A DNA stretch of 64,000 nt, taken from Silurus meridionalis (Eukaryota; Chordata; Actinopteri; Siluriformes; Siluridae). Both the position numbers and the translations under genes were made by a program. A model generated the notes under the pieces. It searched no databases, had not been told where the DNA came from, and saw only the letters and a list, made by a program, of their open reading frames with translations. Where the stretch lies: assembly GCF_014805685.1 (NCBI RefSeq), contig NC_060893.1, forward strand, positions 11,216,773 through 11,280,772. The letters run 5' to 3'. Shown in pieces: positions 46,126 through 58,414 of the stretch (its first letter is position 1; each line of letters starts with the position of its first letter).

Positions 46126-46385
46126 ATTGACCTGGGTAGCATAGTGATCCTAGGTCCAAGGTTGAACCTTGAGCTTGGGTTGCTGTCTATATGTTTTCCT
46201 TATGTTTGTATGCACAAAATATTACAGGAGATGGATTGATTACAGTAAATTGCCTGAGTTTGAATGTATGTGTGTGATTGTTGCTGAGTAAGGACCCATC
46301 TAAGATGTATTCCTGCCTCACACCTAGTGGGATATACTCCACCACGACCATGATTAGGATAAAGTGCTAACTGAAGATGAATGAA
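46126..46385 (+). repeat. Diverged SINE-like repeat
   Basis: The order GGGTAGCATAGTGATCC...TTGAACCTTGAGC...GAGATGGATTGATTACAGTAA...TGAATGTATGTGTGTGATTG...GATGAATGAATG follows a common fish tRNA-related SINE. It is strongly diverged. Shorter scraps of the same family lie near 48440-48540, 51150-51350 and 53220-53345. Confidence 0.5.
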
Positions 46386-46483
46386 TGTAGAAATTACCTT
46401 GCCCTAACAGTCTCTGATTTTATCAAACAGCCTGGTGAGACATTTTTGTTCCATGTTGCTGGGGTTCCACTCTGCATTAGTTT

Positions 46484-46590
46484 TTTTCATTACAGACAGA
46501 GATGAGGCGTCAGAAACATTCAGAGACAGATGGAGCAATCAGGGCGAATCAGCAAAGTGGAAACACTGACCAGTGTGGTCACTGTAGGCC
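46484..46590 (+). other. Exon-like segment, uncertain
   Basis: A pyrimidine tract ending in TTACAG precedes a frame beginning ATGAGGCGTCAGAAACATTC (MRRQKHSETDGAIRANQQSG) that stays open for 42 codons. No strong donor follows. It could be a 5' exon of the plus-strand gene starting at 44.3 kb, but nothing in it is recognisable. Confidence 0.2.
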
Positions 46591-46771
46591 TGTGCTTAGC
46601 AGAGCAATGGGGGCTGCGCTTGTCTGCTGATCAGTTACTATATGAAATTCAGACACATCACAGACACGTTCAGAAACACTGAGCAATGATGCTTCTATAC
46701 TGTAGGAGGCTTGTATTTAAACTCATTAAGAAAGTATAAGTATAGAAAGCAAAGAAAGTATAATTTAATGT

Positions 46772-46842
<71 letters not shown>

Positions 46843-47917
46843 TATAATATAATATATATTTATTGAATAATTAAATATAATTAGATTTATAGTTTTTTAG
46901 GAAAATTGCTCCATACCACCATTAGCATTAAAGGCTAGAAAAAACCCATAATGTCAGAATTGTACATGTTGGTAAAAAAGCTGACATGAAAATACAGAAT
47001 ACACAGCTGAAAATAAAATATCAGAGATGCATGTCACCAATTTATTAATGCATAATTGCAAAATCTGAATGATTGCTGTCTTTTATTTTCACAGCATGTC
47101 ATGACATTTTTTAACAATACAGCTGCACTCAAATACTCATGTTTTCTCATACACATTGTCTCAAGCTGTGCCATGTCACTGTCTTTGTAATTCTTTTCAA
47201 ACGTGAAGAGCCTTCAAGAATGTAGTCCCAATATTTTTTTAAGCTTTGGTTAGGAAAAATAAAGAATCTCTTTTATTTTTGGACAAATCAAGGTTAGCCA
47301 TAGAACAGAGTATGATTCTCCGGAGTGTATGTGTGCAGATATGAAATGCTCTTTTTTTTCCCCTCTCTACATAATAAGTAAAATGTATCATAGCAATGAT
47401 CAAATATGTTTAAAAGGACCAGCATTGAAAAGGCTGAGCCCATCAAAGGGAGAAACTGTCGCCTCTTTCTTTAGAGAATTCCATTTCCCTCCCACCTCAT
47501 TCCCGGAAAGTTTAGTCCTCAAGATGAGATGAAATGAGTCAAGTGGCCCACAGCAATCAGTGCTCAATCACTGCATGGTGCTTTGAAGTGCTCCACATCC
47601 TCACAGGTGGGAAAGCAATGTTAAGTGGTCTAGGGAGAGGTCACATTCAGGCCAGAATAATGCGGAAGGAGATCGGGATAGTGAACAGGTTAGCGTATGA
47701 AAAAAGGGAACTGGGAGGGGGGGTCTGGGGGGGAGGTAGGGTTTATGTGGGTCATAAATACAAAAGAAAAATGGTGTGGACCCAAATGGATGGATTTGAA
47801 ACTTTTTAATCACATTAAACCAGCTAGCAGGGTGGAACCCCCTCAGTGCTCCAGGGTTCAGAGATTGATCCTTGCATTCAGTCCCCACGTCTACATTGAA
47901 TTCCTTACTTTCCTTTA
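46591..47917. other. Non-coding DNA with a (TA)n tract
   Basis: It contains about 34 TA units at 46769-46837 and otherwise AT-rich sequence. No gene is seen. Confidence 0.5.
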
Positions 47918-48145
47918 GGGGAAGTGGTAACTCAGTATTTAAGACTCTGTATTACTGATCGAAAGGTCAGCGGTTTAAGCTCACATATCACCAAGCAGTC
48001 ACTCTTGGGCCCTTGAGCAAGGCCCTTAACCCTTGGTGCTCCCGGGGTTCAGTATCATTGCTGACCCCATATTTCTTATATCACTGGGATATGCAAAGAA
48101 AGAATTTCACTGTGCTTTAATGTATATGTGACAAGAAAAAAGCAT
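47918..48145 (+). mobile_element. tRNA-derived SINE (Mermaid-like)
   Basis: The copy reads GGGGAAGTGGTAACTCAGT, then GATCGAAAGGTCAGCGGTTT (box-B-like), GGGCCCTTGAGCAAGGCCCT, and ends GAATTTCACTGTGCTTTAAT and GTATATGTGACAAG. This layout matches the SINE family I know as Mermaid from catfish and some other fishes. It is moderately diverged and shows no clear target duplication. Confidence 0.7.
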
Positions 48146-51100
48146 CCTCCTTCCACTTCCAAAAATCATGCTGGTAGGTCCAGTGGCTGGAGTTAAAGCC
48201 AGTTCAACAATATGGCATACTTAGGATAACATGCAGATGTTTATAAAACTGAAGCAATTTTTATATTAAAATGTTACAAAACAAAAACAAGCCATTAAGG
48301 ACAATTTTATTACTTTGTTTTCAATCACTTTTTTACACATAAAAACCATTTAATATTGATTTTTATCAAAATATACACAGTGTTTAAAAAAAAAAGCACA
48401 TTGTGAAATAATTTATAAAAATACATCACCCAACCCAACATTTAATTGCCCTAGGCGTGTGAATGTGTACATGTGTGCATGGTGTCTTGAGATGGCCTTC
48501 CATCCAGGGTGTATTCCCATCTCGTGCCCAGTGTTTTTCTGAAAAGGTTCTGACCAGCATAAAGTAGTTATTGAACATGAAAGACTTAATGATTCATGCA
48601 TGAAAATTAAACATATTCTCCAACTGAAGTGTTTTACCCCCCTGGCTTGATGAAAGAAAGATGCTAATTAAAAGCAATGTAAATTCTATTGACTGTTCAA
48701 TGCAAAACATTTAGTTTCATATATATTTCATTCTGCTCTACAGATGTGTTTGTGACAGTTTTGTAGAACGCTGTTTTTTCAGTTCTGCCCTGGCATTGTT
48801 CTAGTTTCACCAAAAGAGCACCATCAAGATGCGGCAGAGATCCTTCTCCAGGAGGACCTGTCCTCTTTTGTACTACTAGTTTGAGAAGCAGGTATAACAT
48901 TATTCAAGAATTCAAGAAGCGCCTGTTCTCTTTGCCATGCCAATATTTATACAAGTCCACTTGCATTTTGAAGGGGAAGCATTCTGAGCATTTAGCCATT
49001 TTCCATTCTTGCTTGGCAGCTTCATAGCTCATCACATTCCTTCATTTTAGCGTCTTCTTGTCATGTGATGTTTCATGGCTGTAGATTTTTTAAATGAAGA
49101 AATTCCATATTGATTGTACATCATTGTATTAATGCCTTATTCAAATACTCTTCAAACATTTGGTTTCAATTGAGAGTACCGTAATCGTTGACACACAATA
49201 GACCATTTTTTAGGTTCCAATTAACGGCAAAAAACTGAACGTAGAAAAGAATGATTACTGTGTCATTGTCATTTGAACTGAATTATTGCATTAGGTGCAT
49301 TAAGATGCCTATCAGGTGCCCTTAAATGACCCTGAGTTGAAATGCCCCGTCTATCTAATTGCAAAGCATTTCATGAAATCTGCTGGAAATCATGGCCTCT
49401 CCATTATAATGTGCCATCCACAATTGTACACATAACAGACAAAGTACAACCTTGTACAAAATCTGTTGTTTTAAGCTTCTGTTATGTAAAATGTGAAACA
49501 CAGTGTGAGAGTAACATCTTTGACCAATGTATATGAATCCAGTCAACAAATCTCGATGAATTGATGGCTAAATAGATCATTAGTTTAGATAGATATCTGA
49601 ATGAATAAAGTGATAACAGAATAGATGTAATTGTGTAATTGTGGGGAATTTGACAAAAGAATGCTTAAGCAATTTTTGCTTACAGTTTTGCTCATTCAAA
49701 CATCTTAAAATAAAGGTGAATGTAAACCTTATACAGTCTTAATAAACATACACCCTCTTAAACTGGATTTCGATTTAGGTCAGTGTTAGAGATAAACTAT
49801 ACACAAAGCTTGATTTCCCTGAATCTAAATAATATGGTTTATTAATAGTGACATAATAAATGACCAAGGTGAAAGACATTTTAAACGACAAATTGCGCAA
49901 CCTTTAAAATCTTGATGCAAATTATAAACAAATTTCTGACATTTATTACTGGCTAAAGTTTGCTTTACAGGATGTACTCCAAGTACACATACTGTATATT
50001 TACAGAATCTATGCAAATTGGGTATATTTTTACTGTATATTTTGTAAAACATAAAAGTATTCCCATTGGAATTCCACATATCTGTTTTTGGTTAAGATTG
50101 GAACTGTATGTTTAATACTTATAAGAAAGGAACCGATTAATGCAGCTGTTTAATGGATGAGACAAACTTGGTAATAAATAAGTATAAAGCTTGGTAGTAA
50201 AAAAAAACTGCTGTTTAAAAAGTGAAATACATTGGAGCTTTTTACTGTCATTAATATTTGTTCTTCCCACTGAACCTCAACTTGTAAGATGCATTTAAGT
50301 CTATATAGTGTGTGGATGGATGGATGTATTGTAGATGTGCACTTGTGGACAATACTTCAAAGATAAAATAAGCATGTTTTAAGTTCTAAGACATGTTTGA
50401 GCAATGGCAGTTTTATTTTGAATGGTTATAAGTTCAATATTGCTGACAAAAAGTGTTTGTATTTTTATTTTTGCTGTTTATTTGCTTCTATACAAATAGG
50501 TCTAGACTGTACTAAGTGGCAGTGCTCTGTCAGGAATGATGAGGGATGACCATTTATGTTCTCTTTCCAGATTTGTCTTCACAGTTTCTTGCAGTAGCCC
50601 TATACTCCAGACAGCATGTTGATGAGGAACAAACATGTCTGCTCCGAAAGTGATGTGTGTGCTGAAACTACTGTACCTCCTGTTAGTGTGTGTGTGCTTG
50701 CATCTTTCTTTCCTCACATCACAGAGCTCCAACTGTGTGTGTTTGTATTCAGTATGGGTGTGTTCTTGTTGCCACACCCTGCCCTCTCGAGATAGAGTTT
50801 GCACTCTGTTGTGTTTGCTCTGGTGTCTGGATGAGATATGTGACATTGGCCTGCTTTTCCTGTGAAGGAGGATCCATCTGGCCTACGGTCTCTTTTCCTA
50901 CACCCTTCTACTAAACGTTTTTATGTTGCTTGAACCAAAAGAAGTATTTGACAGTTTAATATGCTATAAAGGTTTTATATTGCCTTTCAGGTTTAGTTGA
51001 ATGCTTCAGCTTGTTTTATTTGATATGTTCATTTATAAGGATGTTCTTGCATTTGACAAGATCTAAATTTGGTGTTTTAGATGTAAAAGTTTTTTAGCCT

Positions 51101-51779
51101 TGTCACTGAAAAAGGACAAGTGGATGGTGGATATGGTACACTTTTTTTTCTCAATGCTCCAGGGTCTATGGTTGTGCGAATATTTGCAAGTTCTCTCGAT
51201 GTCCGTGTTTGTTTCTTCCCACTTCACAAAAACATGCCAGTGGGTGGACTGACTATACTCATTTTCACCTAGGTACAAATAAGTGTGTGATTATGAGTGT
51301 GTATGATGCCCTGCTATGGTAGTGCACACAGTTTTCCTGGATTAGCTCCAGATCTGGCATGTACTGGTCCGGCAAAAGGTTAACCTAATGTTTGATCTGT
51401 AACCTTATCATTGCTTTCATAATGACAAACAACATATTTCATACTAATTGGTAAATAACTGGTAAGCTGATGGATAAATAATTGATCACAACTAAATGTT
51501 TATGATCTACAACTAAATGTTTATGATGTATAAACTGCTTTGTAAGCTAAGCTTAGCACTGTTAGTGATAATGCAATAAAGGGAATACCTCATGGATGCA
51601 AGGTCATTTTGCCCCCAATGATTATTTCTTAGGCCAGTAAATTCTTTTAGATCCCCAGATCCCTGTTCCATTGAATACTGTCCTCAGAACAATGCTCATC
51701 AAGTGTTAATTTAAATTCATTAATGAAAGTAATTCATTCATTATTTTCACACACTCCTTTTCCTTGTTCTCTTTTTAAG
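48146..51779. other. Non-coding DNA, no gene seen
   Basis: AT-rich sequence with SINE scraps. The frame at 50635-50865 starts with a hydrophobic stretch but is composed of TG-rich low-complexity sequence and has no splice context, so I do not call it a gene. Confidence 0.4.
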
Positions 51780-51932
51780 ATTTGATGAGAACTTACTGCT
51801 ATAGAAACAACCAAGAAAAGAATTAGAATGGACATTCAGAATGGAGCACAGATCATGACTCCCACTGTCAGTGAGCTGTAATCTTCAGCGGTCTGATTTC
51901 CTACAAATTGGCTGCTAGAAAGGAGAAATTAG
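51780..51932 (+). other. Candidate internal non-coding exon
   Basis: A strong pyrimidine tract and AG acceptor precede 153 bp that end at a GTAAAT donor. Short ATG frames inside all stop within it, so if real it is 5' UTR of the plus-strand gene that may start at 44.3 kb. Confidence 0.25.
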
Positions 51933-52249
51933 GTAAATACAAAAGGCTGAACCTTTCTTCTCTGTTTTTTTTTTTTTTTTTTTTCAGATGTGTAGTCTAT
52001 CATTTGGAACTCTAATAAGGTTATGTAGGAAGAGTTGTATCGTAATTGATGTTAGAAGAGCTCTCCTGTCACATTGAAGGTCAGGATATTGTTGGGATTT
52101 CAAAATAAAATGGCAGGTTTCTTGACCTCATCTCCTCATCACATGATAGAGCGTCTATGATGGCAGTTATTCCCAAGATAGCACAGAGTTGTGAAATTCT
52201 ATTCTTGTATTATTGTGAGTCGTAAATTAATTGCAAATTAAGGTGATAA

Positions 52250-53290
52250 TAGTCGTCTGAAAAAGAAAATACACCCCTTTGTAAATTCTACAACAACATG
52301 AAAAAAATCATCTGGCCTTTAGCAGGTCTTAGAATGAGGTAAGTAAAACCTCATATGAATAACACATGACATATTACGCAGTGTGATTATTTGTTTTAAC
52401 AAAAATCAAGTCGTAATGGACAAACATTTTAAAAGTTTAAAGATTGTTCAATAGCTTAAAGAACCATTTCAAGCAGCAGTAACGTTAAGTAATAATTTTC
52501 CATATGACTGTATCAGCCTCTCAGAAATTTTGGTTCATTCTTCGTTACAACATGCTTCAGTTCACTGATGTTTCTAGTCAACTCAACAACATTTGAATGG
52601 ACCATTGCAACATTTTTTTTTCCAGACATTCTGTTTTAGATTTGCTGGTCTGCTAAGGATCACTGTCCTGTTCTCCAGTTGGCATGACCTAATTTGGGTC
52701 ATGCTTTAGCAGTTAGACAGATGGTCTCACATTTGACCTTGTCATTCTTTGGTATACAGAGGAGTTCATGGTCTTATTACATCAAGGTCTTATGACTGCA
52801 AAACCAACCCCAGTGATCTCCACCACCATGCTTTGCAGTTGGTACGATATGCTGTGTATGGTTTTTGTCAAACGTGGTACGATGTGCATTATGGTCAAAT
52901 ATTTCTACTTCGGTTTTATCTTTTCAGAGGTCCTGTGGTTTGTTCGGATGCAACTAAGCAAACCTCAGCCATGCTGCCATGTTATTTTTAGAGAGGAGAG
53001 ACTTACTGATGGCAACTCTTTGAAACATTGAACATATTTGTTCAGTCTTTTTCTAATTGTTCTGTTATGAGCGTTACCATTTCAATGCTAACTGAGGCAT
53101 ATATTTCAGTTCATAAGACTTTTATGAGTGGTGTGCTGGGTAACATTTAACGATTCCTGTATTAATTTTGCGCTCAGTTGAGCATTGTCTGTGTGCAGTC
53201 TTTGTGCATGTTTTGTCCTGTGTCAGTGTGGTTTTCTTAAGTAGATGGAAACTGCTTTTATATATGATGGTGTGTGGGAAAGAGTTCATG
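52250..53290 (-). mobile_element. Degenerate Tc1-like element, reverse orientation
   Basis: Blocks such as GAGGTCCTGTGGTTTGTTCG and CATGCTGCCATGTTATTTTT resemble the reverse strand of a fish Tc1-like family I know by sequence pattern. No open frame remains and ends are unclear. Confidence 0.4.
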
Positions 53291-53591
53291 GTGCCCTGCA
53301 ATAGACTGGATTAAGTGTTTACTGAAGATTAATGGAGGGATGGATGTATTTTTTAAAACACAAGTTTAGGCATTTTATATGCTCTGTTTTTATTGAAGGT
53401 CATAAGTCCACCTTGTGTGTACATTCTACAGAAGGTAAATGTGCATTATGGATTAGAGGGGCATACCTAGTGGAATTGTTATACAGTAATATACAATAGG
53501 GTGATTCAGTATTTGCTGTACAAGATAGAAATTTATAGAGTTAGTGAGTTTAAAACATCTGACCATACAGGGAGGAATCTATTGTAATACA

Positions 53592-53595
53592 CACA

Positions 53596-53648
<53 letters not shown>
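53592..53648. repeat. (CA)n microsatellite
   Basis: About 28 CA units with one interruption near the left end. Confidence 0.95.
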
Positions 53649-53651
<3 letters not shown>

Positions 53652-54479
53652 AATATCTCCAATCATTCTCCATGCTGCATTTGCAGAACTTACTTGCTGA
53701 TAGCAGGACTCTTAGTTCTAGAAGAATCAGCAATGCAGTTTTTCATGGTTTAGCCAACACAGCATGTGAGCTGTCTTTTTTTTGTGTTGCTCCATTAGTG
53801 ATCAACTGATTAATGTATATTCACAGCATAAAGTTTTCAGTAGTTTTGAAACTAACATCTTAATGCATGTGGGTTTTTACGGATGCCCATAGCAGGGACC
53901 AGTGACAATATCCAGCCTTTTATCAAATGAGTGAATATAAAAGGACTGTGGCTACTATCAGACTTGTGAAATTAAAGGAAAGTAATACACCAGAAGGCAT
54001 AGCATGGTCTTGCCTTACTATAATAATATTTATAAGACTGGACTAAAAGCAAAAAAAACCTAAAAAACCTAAATAATCCAGAGTCAAATGCACTAAGCTG
54101 AAGAAAGTTTTTAAAAGTGAATTCAAACCATTTTTGTTTCGGTTGTGGTGTTTGCAATATGGACTACATACTAAAAGAAATGTTGGCATTAATCACCGTT
54201 TAGTTTCACACATCTACATGACATGTCTGCTTCTGCCTTTTTGTTGACAGTTAAAATTTACAAGACATTTAGCCAGTCAGTTATGAGGCCAGTCATGTGA
54301 AGTTTTCAAATGAAACCGCACCCTCTAAAGCATATAGACTTTGTTTGCATCACATGCTTTAGCAAGATCAAAAATAGTTATGTGGACATGCAAGAAAGAA
54401 GATGAGATTATTCTTGGATTTTATTTTGTAGTGTAATCCATTTATGTAACACAAAGATTAATATTCAGAATTTTATTTA

Positions 54480-55971
54480 CAGTGAGGAAAATAAGTATTT
54501 GAACACCCTGCTATTTTGCAAGTTCTCCCACTTAGAAATCATGGAGGGGTCTGAAATTCTCATCGTAGGTGCATGTCCACTGTGAGAGACATAATCTAAA
54601 AAAAAAATCCAGAAATCACAATATATGATTTTTAAACTATTTATTTGTATGATACAGTTGCAAATAAGTATTTGAACCCCTGTCTATCAGCTAGAATGAC
54701 CCTCAAAGACCTGTTAGTCTGCCTTTAAAATGTCCACCTCCACTACATTTATTATCCTAAATTAGATGCACCTGTTTGAGGTCGTTAGCTGCATAAAGAC
54801 ACCTGTCCACCCCATACAATCAGTAAGAATCCAACTACTAACATGGACAACTACTAACATTAGAAAATGGAAGAAGCTAAACATGACTGTTAATCTCCCT
54901 CGGACTGGGGCTCCATGCAAGATCTCACCTCGTGGGGTCTCAATGATCCTTAGGAAGTTGAGAAATCAGCCCAGAACTACACGGGAGGAGCTGGTCAATG
55001 ACCTGAAAAGAGCTGGGACCACCGTTTCCAAGGTTACTGTTGGTAATACACAAAGACGTCATGGTTTGAAATCAGGCATGGCACGGAAGGTTCCCCTGCT
55101 TAAACCAGCACATGTCCAGGCACATCTTAAGTTTGCCAATGACCATTTGGATGATCCAGAGGAGTCATGGAAGAAAGTCATGTGGTCAGATGAGACCAAA
55201 GTAGAACTTTTGGGTCATAATTCCACTAAACGTTTTTGGAGGAAGAAGAATGATGAGTACCATCCCAAGAACAATATCCCTACTGTGAAGCATGGGGGTG
55301 GTAGCATCATGCTTTGGGGGTGTTTTTCTGGACATGGGACAGGGCGACTGCACTGTATTAAGGAGCGGATGACCGGGGCCATGTATTGCGAGATTTTGGG
55401 GAACAACCTATTTCCCTCAGTTAGAGCATAAAAGATGGGTCGAGGCTGGGTCTTTCAACATGACAATGACCCGAAGCACACATCCAGGATAACCAAGGAG
55501 TGGCTCTGTAAGAAGCATATCAAGGTTCTGGCGTGGCCAAGCCAGTCTCCAGACCTAAACCCAATAGAGAATCTTTGGAGGGAGCTCAAACTCCGTGTTT
55601 CTCAGCGACAGGCCAGAAACCTGACTGATCTAGAGAAGATCTGTGTGGAGGAGTGGGCCAAAATCCCTCCTGCAGTGTGTGCAAACCTGGTGAAAATCTA
55701 CAGGAAACGTTTGACCTCTGTAATTGCAAACAAAGGTTACTGTACCAAATATTAACATTGACTTTCTCAGGTGTTCAAATACTTATTTGCAGCTGTATCA
55801 TACAAATAAATAGTTAAAAATCCTACATTGTGATTTCTGGATTTTTTTTTTTTAGATTATGTCTCTCACAGTGGACATGCACCTACGATGACAATTTCAG
55901 ACCCCTCCATGATTTCTAAGTGGGAGAACTTGCAAAATAGCAGGGTGTTCAAAAACTTATTTTCCTCACTG
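54480..55971 (+). mobile_element. Nearly complete Tc1 element, DD34E transposase with one stop
   Basis: TA-flanked, with inverted repeats of about 210 bp starting CAGTGAGGAAAATAAGTATT at both ends. The transposase frame runs 54766-55431 and continues in the same frame at 55435-55755. One TAA (55429-55431) interrupts it after NNLFPSVRA. It shows the linker ([32 protein letters not shown]), [11 protein letters not shown] (first Asp), [12 protein letters not shown] (second Asp) and [11 protein letters not shown] (Glu, 34 residues after the second Asp). The first helix-turn-helix is deleted just before RKWKKLNMT, so the DNA-binding N-terminus is missing. It is the best preserved element in the window, but inactive as it stands. 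Confidence 0.92.
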
Positions 55972-56380
55972 TATTTGTTTTGTTTTTATTTTGTCTTTTT
56001 CTGGATCTAATACATGCAACTGAATTATACCTGAATACACTTTGTTAATGAACAAAGTAAGGGCCTTGTTCAAGGGCCCAACAGTGGCAGCTTGGTTGTG
56101 TTACAATTTGAGCTCATGACCTTCTGTCCAACATCTTATCTACTGACAAATCACTTTTCTTTTATAGTCTCTTATATTCCTCCCTTCAACACGTTCTATA
56201 TGACTGAATGCATCAAACATTATTCTTGGTTGATAATTATTAATCTATTTTATTGTGTCTGTAGACCTAAAGGAGCAGCTGGTGCATACTTGTTTCCTTC
56301 TGAGGAGACCAAATTTTGAGAAATAGGACAGGAGTGAGCAAGATAGAGAGAAAAAGAAATAGACCCAGGTCTGGCAGAGC
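55972..56380. other. Non-coding DNA, no gene seen
   Basis: AT-rich sequence between the Tc1 element and the candidate promoter at 56.4 kb. Confidence 0.4.
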
Positions 56381-56399
56381 TGCTTTACCCCACTGCTGC

Positions 56400-56552
56400 G
56401 TTCAAATGTGTATAAAGCTCTGACTGTTGCTCTGCCAATCAGCAGAGAGCTGACATCTGAGGCTGTACTGGAGAAGGATTTAAGTGCTTTGCCTTATTGC
56501 TAACAATACATTTTACTCATCACACCTCCTTGTGCCATGGCGGATGTTTCAG
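56400..56552 (+). promoter_or_regulatory. Candidate TATA promoter and tiny first coding exon (MADVS)
   Basis: TATAAAG at 56411-56417 lies about 120 bp upstream of GCCATGG, an ideal start context. The frame ATGGCGGATGTTTCAG (56537-56552) reads MADVS and stops at a GTAATT donor in phase 1. This looks like a first exon with a minimal coding part, on the plus strand. The rest of the gene must be to the right, since no matching exon was recognised before 64000. Five residues are too few to name it. Confidence 0.4.
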
Positions 56553-57717
56553 GTAATTCGCTAAACATGATTCATCACATCACATGCAGCTTTGCAGCTC
56601 TTTCTTCCATGATGTTTTTGCATGTTCATAATATCTTTCCGCGGTTCATGGTCACAGCAGATGAACCATCAAAGTGTGAACCAGTGAATATGCACCTTAT
56701 TAGATATAGCCTATTTTAGCTTTATGGTTTGTAGGCAGCATATGTTAGTTGGTGTGTCTAAGTAGGTGTGAACCAGGCTCATGCATGTGTCTGATGCTGC
56801 AGCATCAGCACGAGAAGCTGATAGAAGGATGCCTAGGGATCAGCTGGCCCAGCAAACATACACAGCTGTTTGCAACTGGCATGTGCCAGCACTGACACAC
56901 AAATAGACCAGTTCACAGTATTAACATGTCTGACACATCATTAGGTATAATGGTTTGGATGTTGATCTTAAACAGACAGATACTAGTTAGAGCTGAATCT
57001 AGACAAAGTTCAAATTTAGAGGAAGCTTGTTTCATTTTTGCCATTCAATTTTTTTTGATACAATTAATCACTGTTACTGGCAAAAGTTGAGAAATTTACT
57101 AAATGTGGTAAACACATCCAGATTCTTTCATCATGTAAAAAATTATTTATTCATTGAAATCATCTGAACAAAATTGCACTGTGTCAAATTCCTCATTTAA
57201 TTTAAAGAAAAGTATGAAAAGTTTACTTCAGGTAATACATTTCATACTACAAAAAAATAGAAAAGAAAAAACCCTCTGAGTTCAGTCAGTAACATGCAAT
57301 CGAGGCCTCAACTGTGGAACATGGGACATGTGCATTATAATATTAGTTCTTAATAGCTAGCAAACACAATACAAACTACCCTCTACAAAAATATATGTAA
57401 TAGCATGTATTTTATTGATATCATCTGTGCTGCCACACGTTAAATATTAGGTTTGACAGAGGTTTTAATTAATTACCTATATTTAGTTCAGTTACCCTTC
57501 TGAAAAATCCTTCTGAATTGTTTTTGAGAAAATACCACAACAGTAAACAAAGTATACATTTTGGTCAGCATTTGATCATTTGGCCTGTGTGTCACAAATT
57601 GCAATGAATGCACAATAGCAGAAGCAGATACAACTGCTTGCTGAGATTGTTTTATGAAATAAATGGGCATACAATTCCAAACCTGGCTGGCAAGAATCAG
57701 GAACAAGTCGTGCAATA
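56553..57717. other. Non-coding DNA, no gene seen
   Basis: AT-rich, possibly intronic. No exon or mobile element recognised. Confidence 0.4.
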
Positions 57718-57815
57718 GTCAAGTCAAGTCAAGTCAAGTTTATTTCTATAGCATTTTTCACAATGGACATTGTCTCAAAGCAGCTTTACAGAATGTAATT
57801 ATTTAAGAATTAAGG
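57718..57815 (+). repeat. Dispersed fish repeat end (CAAGT-rich)
   Basis: Tandem AAGTC units lead into GTTTATTTCTATAGCATTTT and CACAATGGACATTGTCTCAA. This block is common in teleost intergenic DNA (usually as TTTATTTATATAGCGCTTTT). Confidence 0.6.
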
Positions 57816-58370
57816 TGAATCCTTAAATAGTCTGGTCTTTATGGCTGCACAAACATTCTATTGAAAAAAATATAATAATGTAGTGTTTAACAGTGGAGTA
57901 CAACATGAAAGTTAAAAGTATTAGGTGAAAGAAATATTAAAGTAAGCCCCAGACTTAGGCACAGTAACAGAAAAAACAAACAAATATTTCTTAATAAATA
58001 GATTATTTAGGCCCAGTTAATATGACTAACTAACTAATATTTCACATCAGTGCTGTCTATATATTGTTTACATACAAGACTAATGTGTTAATCTACAGGT
58101 TTATTTTGTCTCCTATACAATTAGGGTGATATTAGGGTTTAGTAAACAGTGAAATGGCTATTTGTGCTATAGTGAGAATAGGGGATACTTGTAGTTTCTC
58201 AAGTTTAATGGCTGTTCCTGTGGATAGAAATCTTCCACATGACATCATTACATCGGATTCCTGTGGATCATGTAGATCTGTTACACAGAGGACGGAGGAA
58301 GAAACACATAACATATCCTCTTCCTACTGCTGGCTTCCGGCTCTTTGCATCATTCTTAACTCTGAATATA

Positions 58371-58414
<44 letters not shown>

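Noticed and set aside
47918..48145. tRNA gene
   Set aside because: The box-B-like motif belongs to a SINE; no cloverleaf or discriminator end is present.
50635..50865. 76-codon frame with a hydrophobic N-terminus
   Set aside because: Low-complexity TG-rich sequence, overlapping frames of equal quality, and no splice or family support.
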